In this document: positions 25,832 to 35,846 of the stretch, piece after piece
How the letters are laid out: each line of letters starts with the position of its first letter
Numbering within the stretch: position 1 is the first letter of the stretch
From: Mucilaginibacter saanensis
Lineage (GTDB): Bacteria; Bacteroidota; Bacteroidia; Sphingobacteriales; Sphingobacteriaceae
NCBI RefSeq assembly: GCF_014200575.1
Contig: NZ_JACHBZ010000001.1
Coordinates: forward strand, 891,983-955,982
Direction: 5' to 3'
DNA: 64,000 bases
Translations under genes and position numbers: made by a program
The notes under the pieces: model-generated
Databases searched by the model: none
The model's input: only the letters and a program-made list of their open reading frames with translations
What the model was told of the DNA's origin: nothing

Positions 25832-28393
25832 TTAAAAATCAAATTTGACCCTTGTACGGATACCCCAACTTGGTACATCCGGGTGGTCTAAATAGTTAAA
25901 CCGCTTCACAAAATCAATCCGTATAAATTTAAATATATTTTCGATACCAACACTACCTTCAACATAAGGAGTGCGACCAAGTGCATAAGTAATAGGTACG
26001 CCGCTGGCATCAACCGGTAATTGATATAAAGACGGGTGTAATGAAGGATTGTTTTTGTCGCTAATACCGCCATACAACACTTTTGCAGACGTAACCTCAC
26101 GCCATTTCAACTTTTTAAACAATGGTATTTTGTTGAAAAAGAAACCGCCGAAGTGATGGTCGATCCTGAAGCTTGCATATTTATCACTGGCAAACTCCAA
26201 AAAGTTCATCAGGTTGTATGAATCAATGTCATAGGCATACGTTTGGTTTGCCTGGTGTATGGTTAACAAAGGGAACGGTACCTGACCAAAAATTTTTCCG
26301 GCCGAAATGCTAAGGTCTGAATAGCCCAATTGCGACAGATATAAACGTTTATCTATACGGAAATCAAGTTTCTGATAGTTATACTGTCCGTTAAATAAGC
26401 TTTTAATACCCGCAGCGTAATCAAGCTCAAGCGTTGGATATTTATTAGGGATAGGAATACGATAAATTTTACCCTGATAAAACTCTTCATGCGGCGACCA
26501 GCGTACACTCGCCGTAAGCTCGGTAGTGGTAAGGTCATGTACAGAATTAGGCAAGCCATCTACTATATTGTTGAAATAGAGTGATCCGGCTGGTGCTTGT
26601 TTCCAGTTTTTAAAACCAGCGCTTAAAGATAAATGGCTTTCAAGCTCATGCACATAATCTAACCGGTAAAAATCATTATACAGGTACTTATCATTTACCC
26701 CACGCTTAAATGACAGCAGGAAGTTATCTTCCTGAACAAACTGCAGGTTTGCACCCGGGATTTTGGTGTCTTTCTGGTAGCTGGCCCTGATATAGTTTTG
26801 CGGAAACTTATAGATTGATTTGGCATTAAGCGAATAGGTAGCACTTAAAAAGTACTTCCATTTTTCGTCCTTAAAGCCATAAGCTGCATAGGTTTCAAAG
26901 TAGTAACGCTTGCTCAATTCAGGCGTTGTACGGCCGCCAATCCTCAGACGTAAACCCTCAACCGGGTTAAAGCTATAGAAGGTGTTGGCAGGACCTAATT
27001 CAAATTTTCCAAAGCCTTTGTAACCGGCAAGTACCAATGTTGCAATATCAACTGTACGCTTGTATGACGGCATACTCCTCAGGCTGTCAATATTCTTGTA
27101 TACCTTTGACTCTGCAGTACTCAACGTGTCAAGCCGGTTTTCTTTCCAGAACTCGGCACTCCTGTTTTTAGCCTCGTCAGATGATTCTTCCGATTGTTTG
27201 GTATAAGCAGTATCAGGCAGTGCCTTATTTAATATGTAATTCTTATAGGTTATGGTACGCATTCCAAGCAAACCACTTTTTCCTTCTTTTTTGGTAGCCC
27301 CAAACTCTGCAATGGTGTTGCTGCGGCTCAGGAGGTACCGGCCTGATGGCGCCTGGTCAAAATCAAGGTCAACTTCCATTGAACGGATAAAGTTGATGTT
27401 GATATGCTTGTTGATTTTTAATACCGCTTTTTGTACTGCATAATTACCGTCAAGGGTAACATATATCATACCTTCAAAAAGCACGTCGTTACTATTACGC
27501 GGCGTAAAGCTTAGCTCAACCAGCTTCTGGTTTTTACTGTCGGTAATGGTATCAGTGATGAAAAACTTATAATAATTGGGCGAATTATTAGAGATCGGGC
27601 TTAAAAACTGACTGGTGATCAGAAATATATCATTTTCATAAATATCCACCTTGTTATACAGGTGTTTAAAATATTGCTTAACACCTTCGTTATCAACAGC
27701 TGGGCCAAAGTTTACACCTTTTTGGCCTAATAGTATTTCCCTGTCTTTTTCGGGGTTTTTGCGGTAATAAACTTGTGATAATTTTTCGTCAAGATAAATA
27801 GGTAGTATTGATTTACCGGGCAAAATAGTGCTGTCGCGGTTATCAATTACAAATTTGTATTTCCTGAAGAATTTGCGGTCAGAAAACGCAGCTGATACGT
27901 TAATAAAGCCGAACATCATTTTATCATATTCGCGATATTGAACGTAATCGTAAGCTTCTGGCCGGTTTTTAGGTTTGTTCTCAATAACTTTGCGTATCAG
28001 TTCAACTGCGGGGTTATCCTTATTATGATACTTTGGTTTTTTGCCTGATTTTATAACAACCTCATTCAGTTGTTTGGCCAGGGGAAACAACCTTATATTG
28101 ATTACCTGCTCTTTACCCGGTTCAACGGCTAAAAAGGCATCTTTATATCCTAAAAAAGAAATTTTTATTTGTTTGTAAGCCGCCTGGCTGGTTACCAAAC
28201 GATATTTTCCGTCATTATCGGTAGCAACGCCAACGGTGGTACCTGTAAATGAAACTACAACATAAGGAAGGGTTTGTTTGTTACCGGCATCAGTAACCGT
28301 ACCCGTAATAACAGTGGTTTGTGCAAATAATGATGAGGCAGAAAAAAAGAATATTAAAAGAAATAAACTTTTATAAAAATTTTTAAAATCCAT
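25832..28393 (-). CDS. DUF5686 outer-membrane protein with carboxypeptidase-regulatory-like N-terminal domain
   Basis: The start is taken at ATG 28393 (853 residues), giving the signal peptide MDFKNFYKSLFLLIFFFSASSLFAQ; an upstream TTG adds nine odd residues. Residues ~27-110 are a carboxypeptidase regulatory-like (CNA-B-like) beta-sandwich with VITGTVTDAGNKQTLPYVVVSF. The remaining ~740 residues match DUF5686: long stretches of alternating beta strands, ending in the aromatic RTRVKFDF typical of outer-membrane barrels. The function is unknown. It is upstream of, and transcribed with, the CDP-alcohol phosphatidyltransferase in the lipid locus, which makes an envelope-lipid role an attractive but unproven idea. 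Confidence 0.85.
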   Translation of the reverse strand: MDFKNFYKSLFLLIFFFSASSLFAQTTVITGTVTDAGNKQTLPYVVVSFTGTTVGVATDNDGKYRLVTSQAAYKQIKISFLGYKDAFLAVEPGKEQVINIRLFPLAKQLNEVVIKSGKKPKYHNKDNPAVELIRKVIENKPKNRPEAYDYVQYREYDKMMFGFINVSAAFSDRKFFRKYKFVIDNRDSTILPGKSILPIYLDEKLSQVYYRKNPEKDREILLGQKGVNFGPAVDNEGVKQYFKHLYNKVDIYENDIFLITSQFLSPISNNSPNYYKFFITDTITDSKNQKLVELSFTPRNSNDVLFEGMIYVTLDGNYAVQKAVLKINKHININFIRSMEVDLDFDQAPSGRYLLSRSNTIAEFGATKKEGKSGLLGMRTITYKNYILNKALPDTAYTKQSEESSDEAKNRSAEFWKENRLDTLSTAESKVYKNIDSLRSMPSYKRTVDIATLVLAGYKGFGKFELGPANTFYSFNPVEGLRLRIGGRTTPELSKRYYFETYAAYGFKDEKWKYFLSATYSLNAKSIYKFPQNYIRASYQKDTKIPGANLQFVQEDNFLLSFKRGVNDKYLYNDFYRLDYVHELESHLSLSAGFKNWKQAPAGSLYFNNIVDGLPNSVHDLTTTELTASVRWSPHEEFYQGKIYRIPIPNKYPTLELDYAAGIKSLFNGQYNYQKLDFRIDKRLYLSQLGYSDLSISAGKIFGQVPFPLLTIHQANQTYAYDIDSYNLMNFLEFASDKYASFRIDHHFGGFFFNKIPLFKKLKWREVTSAKVLYGGISDKNNPSLHPSLYQLPVDASGVPITYALGRTPYVEGSVGIENIFKFIRIDFVKRFNYLDHPDVPSWGIRTRVKFDF

Positions 28394-28976
28394 GTACTTT
28401 ATGCAGTTATGCAAATACAAACCTTATGTTGATTGAAACATCGATGTTCTGTTGCCATAATTAGTGCTATCATATTTTTATTACAGATAATTAACTATCA
28501 ATTTAAAACAACAGATCTTCATATCATCCGCTTAGCACCTTATTCCACCCGTTTTAATCTCGTAAACAGCTTGTTAAAAGCCTGTTTAGTGTTGACACAG
28601 CTACTCCCTATGGCTTGTAATTGCGCTTCAAAGGTAGAAAAATTTATTACAGACTAATGTGGTCAAAAAGTCAAATATTCTTCATGATAACTTCACAAAT
28701 GGCGCTTTCTGCAAATATTACCGTTAAATTATATAACTCTGCAAACGGCACTGTTTCATATATATTATGAGCTTTTTGTGTAATGTTTATGTTGTTAATA
28801 ACGTAAAATATTGATTGTTAGATGTATTTAAAAATTGGGAGTGTATTAAGGTTTAATTAAAACAGGTGTTTAAACAGGTAACAGATAATATTTGAACAAA
28901 TTGAAAAATTATAAGCCTCGCAATAAAGTTAAAGGTATGTTAATAATGTAAAACATTTTTAACAATTATTAACAAA
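28394..28976. other. AT-rich intergenic region, no convincing gene
   Basis: Nearly 600 bp between the DUF5686 gene and the terminator of the inositol-phosphate synthase gene. A 74-codon reading frame at 28433-28657 (+) has no family resemblance and unusual composition, so I do not call it. The region must hold the promoter of the DUF5686 transcript, but no exact TAnnTTTG was found. Confidence 0.6.
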
Positions 28977-29022
28977 ATAGCCCGGCATCTGAAGAGTTTT
29001 GTTCTACAAAATGTCGGGCTAT
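28977..29022 (-). terminator. Terminator of the inositol-phosphate synthase gene
   Basis: On the minus strand ATAGCCCGACAT pairs with ATGCCGGGCTAT (arms 29022-29011 and 28988-28977, one G-U pair) and is followed by TTTTGTT, 20 bp after the stop codon. Confidence 0.85.
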
Positions 29023-29041
29023 AAAAAATTAATGATTTTAT

Positions 29042-30364
29042 TTATGCTTCGGCATAAGCCTCTTCATAGTAATCTAATCCAAGATGGGTAATCAGATCTT
29101 CGCCCATGATGTAGCGTAAGGTGTTTTCCAGCTTGATCAGTTGTTTAAAGATATCATTCTCCGGGTGCAGGCCTTCGGCTGTCTGAGGCGATTTGAGGTA
29201 GAAGGATAACCACTCCTGTATACCACTCATGCCTGCTCTTTTTGAAAGATCGCTAAACAAAGCCAGATCCAATGCAATAGGGGCGGCCAGGATAGAGTCG
29301 CGGCAAAGGAAATTGATCTTGATCTGCATTTTGTAACCTAACCAGCCAAAAATATCAATGTTATCCCAGCTCTCTTTGTTGTCGCCATGCGGTGGGTAGT
29401 AGTTGATACGGATCTTGTGGTAAAGGTTACCATAAAGTTCCTGGTTATCTTCGGGTTTAAAAATATCTTCCAGTACACCCAGTTTTGATACTTCCTTTGT
29501 TTTAAAGTTATCCGGGTCGTCTAATACCAAGCCGTCGCGGTTACCTAATATATTGGTTGAGAACCAACCATGTACACCTAATGAACGTGCTGCCAGGCCT
29601 GGGGCCAAAATAGTTTTCATTAAGGTTTGACCGGTTTTAAAATCCTTACCTGCAATAGGGGTGTTGGTTTGTTTAGCAAGCTCAATTAGTGCGGGGATAT
29701 CAACTGTTAAGTTTGGGGCACCATTAGCAAACGGAATACCTAATTTTAAAGCCGCGTAAGCATAGATCATGCTGGGCGCTATCAGTTTATCATCATCAAC
29801 TAAAGCCTGCTCAAAAGCAGCCAATGACTGGTGTATGGCCGATGCTTCATAGTATATCTCTGTTGATCCGCACCATACCAGAACAACTCTGTCTAACCCG
29901 TTTTTTTCTTTGAAGTTCTTAATGTCCTCCATTACCTGCTGCGCCAGTTCATAACGGGTACCTTGTTTTACGTGGGTACCGTTTAGGTTTTTAGCGTAAT
30001 TTTTGTCAAATGCAGCTTTCATAGGCTTAATAGCCTCAAGTTCCGCTTTTACAGCGTGTAACAGACCCGGCTCAAGCACCTGTGCGTTTGTTGCAGCTTC
30101 GTAAACGTTATCTTCGTAAACATCCCAACCACCAAAAACTATATCATTTAAGTTGGCAAGTGGCACAAAATCTTTAATCTTAGGATTGCGGTTCTCGGTT
30201 CTTTTACCTAAACGGATATGCCCCATTTGAGTAAGTGAGCCTATTGGCTGCGAGATACCTTTTTTTACCGCTTCAACGCCGGCAATCAAGGTGGTTGCTA
30301 CTGCTCCTAAACCAGGGATAAGAATACCCAGCTTTCCTTCGGCAGGTGAAATTTTACTTTTCAT
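29042..30364 (-). CDS. ino1: myo-Inositol-3-phosphate synthase
   Basis: This 440-residue cytoplasmic NAD-dependent enzyme converts glucose 6-phosphate to 1D-myo-inositol 3-phosphate. Visible are the N-terminal Rossmann loop LGILIPGLGAVATTLIAGVEA, the FGGWDVYEDNVYEAA block, VVLVWCGSTE, the PFANGAPNLTVDIPAL and GKDFKTGQTLMKTILAPGL segments with catalytic Lys, and NILGNRDGLVLDDP with KIRINYYPPHGDNKESWDNIDIFGW. Length and motifs fit the bacterial/eukaryal MIPS class. It has its own leader of about 230 bp with two identical LacI-like operators, and its own terminator. It supplies inositol for phosphoinositol lipids made by the neighbouring enzymes. Confidence 0.96.
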   Translation of the reverse strand: MKSKISPAEGKLGILIPGLGAVATTLIAGVEAVKKGISQPIGSLTQMGHIRLGKRTENRNPKIKDFVPLANLNDIVFGGWDVYEDNVYEAATNAQVLEPGLLHAVKAELEAIKPMKAAFDKNYAKNLNGTHVKQGTRYELAQQVMEDIKNFKEKNGLDRVVLVWCGSTEIYYEASAIHQSLAAFEQALVDDDKLIAPSMIYAYAALKLGIPFANGAPNLTVDIPALIELAKQTNTPIAGKDFKTGQTLMKTILAPGLAARSLGVHGWFSTNILGNRDGLVLDDPDNFKTKEVSKLGVLEDIFKPEDNQELYGNLYHKIRINYYPPHGDNKESWDNIDIFGWLGYKMQIKINFLCRDSILAAPIALDLALFSDLSKRAGMSGIQEWLSFYLKSPQTAEGLHPENDIFKQLIKLENTLRYIMGEDLITHLGLDYYEEAYAEA

Positions 30365-30446
30365 TGTACTTATTTATGTTTAATTATAGGCTAAAGCCAC
30401 ATTAGCTTTAAACCAGGGTTTGCATTTTAATTACTACGTTATTAAC

Positions 30447-30466
30447 TTACTTAAACGTTTAAGTAA
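30447..30466. promoter_or_regulatory. LacI-like operator, promoter-proximal copy
   Basis: TTACTTAAACGTTTAAGTAA is a perfect 20-bp palindrome with the central AAACGTTT seen in LacI/GalR-family operators. It lies 83 bp upstream of the inositol-phosphate synthase ATG. Confidence 0.75.
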
Positions 30467-30511
30467 TCTGGGAAATGAATCCGATCTTTATCATTCTCTT
30501 TGTTTTATTAG

Positions 30512-30531
30512 TTACTTAAACGTTTAAGTAA
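30512..30531. promoter_or_regulatory. LacI-like operator, distal copy
   Basis: An identical copy of the 20-bp palindrome, centred 65 bp (about six helical turns) from the first. Two exact copies in one leader argue for cooperative or looping repression of the inositol-phosphate synthase gene. Confidence 0.75.
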
Positions 30532-30593
30532 ACGAATCAGAGATAATAAAATTTCATTTTTCATTCTATTAATTTTGTTGTTTTTGTAAGTGG

Positions 30594-31580
30594 CTAAAGC
30601 CATTTATTGGCCTTATACCAGGTTAATGTTTCAGTTAAACCACGCTCCAGGTTATATGTTGGATAGAACCCCAGGTCTGATTTAGCTTTTTCATTATCGC
30701 ATGACCAATTTACGGCCATGAGCTCATCTATTTTTTCAAGATTTACTACTGCGGCTTTATTCCTCAAATAACTTACTTTTTCAGATACAACCGCTATTAT
30801 TTTTACAAAATTTACAGGCAAATGAAACTTTATAGTTTTTAAGCTCAGCACTTCCTTGGCAATATCGCCTAATTCATACTTGCCGTAAAAGTTTCCGTCG
30901 CTCAGATTATATGTTTCATGGTTGCCGCCATATAATGCTTTTATAGTAGCCTTTGCTACATCTTTTACATATATAAAGCTCAGCTTTTGTTGGGCCTTGC
31001 CTATATAAGGCTCAATACCTTTTACCAATTGCTTGAAAAATATAAATATGCCGGTATCTCTTGGTCCATAAACGGCAGTTGGCCGCAATATAGTATAGTT
31101 TAAATTTTTAACTGTCCTCAACTGTTCTTCGGCCAGCAGCTTACTGCGGCCATAAGCGGTTACAGGGTGGGGGGGAGTAGCCTCGGTAATAATGCCTGTG
31201 ATTGATTTGAGCGGGCCAATGGCGGCTAAACTACCTATCAATACAAACTTTTTTAAATTACCGATGGCCTCAACAGCAACTGAAGCCAGATCATGGGTGT
31301 GAGTAGCATTAATGTAATTATACTCGGCTTGTGAGCGGGCAGAGGTGACACCGGCGGCATGAACAATATAATGAGGATTGAGTGCTGCAAGTTGCGCTTT
31401 TAAGCCGGGCAGATCTTTATAATCCAGGTAGATATATTTTATATCCAGATGTTTTAAATGATTGGTCTGGCTTCTTTTGCGTACGGCTGCATAAACCTCC
31501 AGGTTGTTCTGTAATGCCTCTTCAATTAAGTGGTAACCTACAAAGCCGCTTGCGCCGGTTATTAAGACCCGCTCCTTCAT
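30594..31580 (-). CDS. NAD-dependent epimerase/dehydratase-family protein, putative ceramide reductase (CerR-like)
   Basis: This 328-residue extended short-chain dehydrogenase has the nucleotide-binding loop VLITGASGFVGYHLIEEAL and the catalytic Tyr-x3-Lys in TAYGRSKLLAEE, preceded by the Ser-bearing GSLAAIGP. Bacterial sphingolipid loci carry serine palmitoyltransferase, an acyltransferase (CerS) and such an epimerase-like reductase (CerR), which reduces the 3-keto group after N-acylation. Here the gene overlaps the acyltransferase gene by 4 bp and follows spt, matching that set. The CerR role is inferred from context; by sequence alone it could be a sugar epimerase. Confidence 0.8.
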   Translation of the reverse strand: MKERVLITGASGFVGYHLIEEALQNNLEVYAAVRKRSQTNHLKHLDIKYIYLDYKDLPGLKAQLAALNPHYIVHAAGVTSARSQAEYNYINATHTHDLASVAVEAIGNLKKFVLIGSLAAIGPLKSITGIITEATPPHPVTAYGRSKLLAEEQLRTVKNLNYTILRPTAVYGPRDTGIFIFFKQLVKGIEPYIGKAQQKLSFIYVKDVAKATIKALYGGNHETYNLSDGNFYGKYELGDIAKEVLSLKTIKFHLPVNFVKIIAVVSEKVSYLRNKAAVVNLEKIDELMAVNWSCDNEKAKSDLGFYPTYNLERGLTETLTWYKANKWL

Positions 31581-32695
31581 ATCGCTTTTTCGTAAAGCCT
31601 GTATTTTTTATATGGATTTCCGTTTATGGCTTCTATAGCGCGGTTTACCATATCATTATGTTCCAGGGTCCAGCCTGCTTCGGCCTGCTTCATGCCTTTT
31701 CTTCTGTACTCTTTAATAATGGTACCATATAAACAGGCTTCAATTCCCATTTTACGATAGCCATCAATAACTCCAAGCGCATATATACGCAGGCTTTGAA
31801 TTTTTTTTCTGCCAAAAAGTATTTTAAAAATACCGGTAGGCAATAAACGGCCTCGTTTTATTTTCTTGAATATCTCATTATAATTAGGCAGGGCCAGGCC
31901 AAAGGCAACTATTTTACCTTCCTGCTCGGCAACCAGTACAAAATCAGGATCAATTATCAGTTTCAGATCTTTAGCGAGGTAATCAAATTCTTCGTCAGTT
32001 AAAGGCACAAACCCGTCATTATGATCCCATGCCGAGTTGTAAACCTCGCGTAGTTTGACAGCTTCTTCATTAAACTTTTTTAAGTTTATTGTGCGGATAA
32101 CAATATTGTTGCGTTTTAACCGCTCCTCAAGGGCATTTAATAAACGTACCGATTTATCGTCATAGCTTTTATCGTCCCAGTGCCAGGCAATAAGGTCTAC
32201 ATTTTTAACAAAGCCAAGTCCATCTATCAAATCAGCATAGTAAGGGGCATTATAGGTTTGCATTAAAAAAGGAGGGCTGTCAAAACCTTCTATTAATAAA
32301 CCGCATGGCTCGTTAGTTGAAAAATTAACGGGACCTATAAACTTGCCGGTTACACCCTTTTGTTTGAGCCATTCGGCGGCGGTACTAAAAAGGATGGTTG
32401 ATACTTCGGTACCATTAATGCAATCAAAAAAACCAAAAAAACCATCATTAACATTGTTGAATTTGTTATGCGCATTGTTAAGGATGGCGGCAATACGGCC
32501 AACAATTTTATCGCCATTATAAGCTAAAAAGGTTTGTACCTGGTTGTGCTTATGAAACGGATGAATGGTAAGTAATTCCCTTTGGGCAATAAATAATTCA
32601 GGAACGTAGTAGGGGTCGTTCTCATACAAATCATGTGGAAAATCAATAAATGAAGCTAATTCCTTTTTAGAATTAACAGTTACTATTTTTATCAT
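31577..32695 (-). CDS. GNAT-like acyltransferase, putative bacterial ceramide synthase (CerS-like)
   Basis: This 372-residue cytoplasmic protein starts MIKIVTVNSKKELASFIDFPHDLYENDPYYVPELFIAQR, typical of the GNAT-like family found beside serine palmitoyltransferase in Bacteroidota. The C-terminal half holds an acetyltransferase-like core (FVLVAEQEGKIVAFGLALPNYNEIFK, LGVIDGYRKMGIEACLYGTIIKEYRRKGMKQAEAGWTLEHNDMVNRAI), with the motif-A-like region lacking the classic Q/RxxGxG/A. It is coupled to the CerR-like gene and separated from spt by a long hairpin. N-acylation of 3-ketosphinganine is the proposed role, by analogy with the acyltransferase of the Caulobacter ceramide pathway. Confidence 0.78.
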   Translation of the reverse strand: MIKIVTVNSKKELASFIDFPHDLYENDPYYVPELFIAQRELLTIHPFHKHNQVQTFLAYNGDKIVGRIAAILNNAHNKFNNVNDGFFGFFDCINGTEVSTILFSTAAEWLKQKGVTGKFIGPVNFSTNEPCGLLIEGFDSPPFLMQTYNAPYYADLIDGLGFVKNVDLIAWHWDDKSYDDKSVRLLNALEERLKRNNIVIRTINLKKFNEEAVKLREVYNSAWDHNDGFVPLTDEEFDYLAKDLKLIIDPDFVLVAEQEGKIVAFGLALPNYNEIFKKIKRGRLLPTGIFKILFGRKKIQSLRIYALGVIDGYRKMGIEACLYGTIIKEYRRKGMKQAEAGWTLEHNDMVNRAIEAINGNPYKKYRLYEKAI

Positions 32696-32715
32696 GAGTA
32701 GTGCTATTTAAGCCA

Positions 32716-32790
32716 AAAGCGGAAAGCTAAAAGCAGAAAGCCAAAAGTCTGGCTGCTTTTTTTAACTTTCCGCTTTTAGCTTTTTGCTTT
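32716..32790. repeat. Long imperfect inverted repeat between spt and the acyltransferase gene
   Basis: Arms 32716-32740 and 32766-32790 pair over 25 positions with only two mismatches and one G-T pair. The arms are built of A3-5-G-C units (AAAGCTAAAAGC-like), with a 25-base loop. In the transcript from spt this makes a strong hairpin but without a clean U tract after it, so it may attenuate, stabilise or process the message rather than end it. It looks like a short dispersed palindromic element. Confidence 0.75.
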
Positions 32791-32798
32791 AAGCTTAT

Positions 32799-34374
<1,576 letters not shown>

Positions 34375-35718
34375 ATGAAAAAAAACAAATATTTAGCCAT
34401 TCTCACTATAATCAGCTTAACATTAATTTTACATTCGCCGCTTTGGGCTCAAACTGGTATTGATACCGTTGGTGGCCCGGTTTCGCTCAGGCAATGTATT
34501 GAATATGCACTCCGTAATCAGCCGGTAGCACGCCAAGCTTCTATTGATGAGCAAATTAACGAAAGAGATATCAAGATAGGGTTGTCGGCCTGGTTGCCAC
34601 AGATTAGTTCATCGGGTATATATAATTATTATTTTAAGGGAACCCCACAGGCTGGTTCGTCAGGTGCAAATTTCCCGAGCGGTACCGGAATCCGTAATTT
34701 ATCAACAGTAGGGGTACAGGCCAGCCAGGTACTATATAATAATGATGTATTGCTGGCGTCAAAAACAGCTAAGTATTCAAGGGAGTATTACAAACAGAAT
34801 GTTTTAAGCAGCCAGATCAATGTAGTATCTGATGTAAGCAAGGCCTTTTTTGATGTATTGCTTTCTGAAAAACAACTCAAGATTACCATTGAGGATATTA
34901 CGAGGCTGCAACGAAGCTTAAAAGATGCCTTTAATAAATACCAGGCAGGTGTATCTGATAAAACAGATTATAAACAGGCTACCATCGCCCTGAATAACTC
35001 ATTAGCTACCCGCAAACAAACCGAGGAGTCAATAAAAGCCAAAACAGCCTACCTGAAACAGGTTATGGGGGTTGATGCTTCTAAAGGGCTCGAACTGGCT
35101 TATGATTCGACAAAGTATGAGCAGGCTGCTGTTATTGATACTAATCAAAAACTTGATGTGCATAACCGTATTGAATACCGTTTGCTGCAAACTACCAAAA
35201 CACTGCAAAATATAAACGTTAACTATTACAGATATGGTTTTCTACCATCGCTATCGGCAGTTGGCAGTTATAATCTGGCTTACTTTAGCCATGATTTTTC
35301 AAACCTGTATGATAAAAATTACCCTACCGGATACGCGGGACTAACCTTAAGCCTGCCTATTTTTCAAGGAACCAAACGTTTGCAAAACTTAAGCAAGGCT
35401 AAATTACAGGTAGAACGTGCTGATCTGGATATTTTAAATACCCAGAATACCATTAATACCGAATATGTGCAGGCGCTGGCCAGCTACAAAAGCAATTATA
35501 CCAGCTGGCAGCTCATCAGGCAAAATGTTGATTTAGCCAAGGATGTTTATAAAATAGTAAGTCTGCAATATCGGGAGGGTGTTAAAACCTACCTTGATGT
35601 TATTGTAGCCCAATCAGACCTTCGCACTGCCGAACTGAGCTATTATAATGCGCTGTTCCAGTTGTTATCAAGTAAAATTGATCTGGAAAAGGCGTTAGGG
35701 ACACTTCCTGTTGAATAA
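34375..35718 (+). CDS. TolC-family outer-membrane efflux channel
   Basis: The start is ATG 34375 (447 residues), giving the signal peptide MKKNKYLAILTIISLTLILHSPLWAQ; the TTG at 34342 adds 11 unneeded residues. The two outer-membrane-efflux-protein repeats are visible: SLRQCIEYALRNQPVARQASIDEQINERDIKIGLSAWLPQISSSG and the second around LLQTTKTLQNINVNYYRYGFLPSLSAVGSYNL, each followed by long helices. It forms the trimeric outer-membrane duct of the tripartite pump whose adaptor and RND genes follow directly. Confidence 0.93.
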   Translation: MKKNKYLAILTIISLTLILHSPLWAQTGIDTVGGPVSLRQCIEYALRNQPVARQASIDEQINERDIKIGLSAWLPQISSSGIYNYYFKGTPQAGSSGANFPSGTGIRNLSTVGVQASQVLYNNDVLLASKTAKYSREYYKQNVLSSQINVVSDVSKAFFDVLLSEKQLKITIEDITRLQRSLKDAFNKYQAGVSDKTDYKQATIALNNSLATRKQTEESIKAKTAYLKQVMGVDASKGLELAYDSTKYEQAAVIDTNQKLDVHNRIEYRLLQTTKTLQNINVNYYRYGFLPSLSAVGSYNLAYFSHDFSNLYDKNYPTGYAGLTLSLPIFQGTKRLQNLSKAKLQVERADLDILNTQNTINTEYVQALASYKSNYTSWQLIRQNVDLAKDVYKIVSLQYREGVKTYLDVIVAQSDLRTAELSYYNALFQLLSSKIDLEKALGTLPVE

Positions 35719-35846
35719 TAATTGTAAATACGGTTGCCATAAGGCATATATACTAAAAAAAACACGATGGAAATTATCATGCGTTGCTGCTCAAAACAAC
35801 ATCAGTTTATGATAGCTTCATTACCTAAAAAGAACAAATCACTACA

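Noticed and set aside
28433..28657. 74-codon frame in the gap before inositol-phosphate synthase
   Set aside because: No family resemblance, a composition of isolated hydrophobic and Cys residues, and it lies against the promoter region of the DUF5686 gene.
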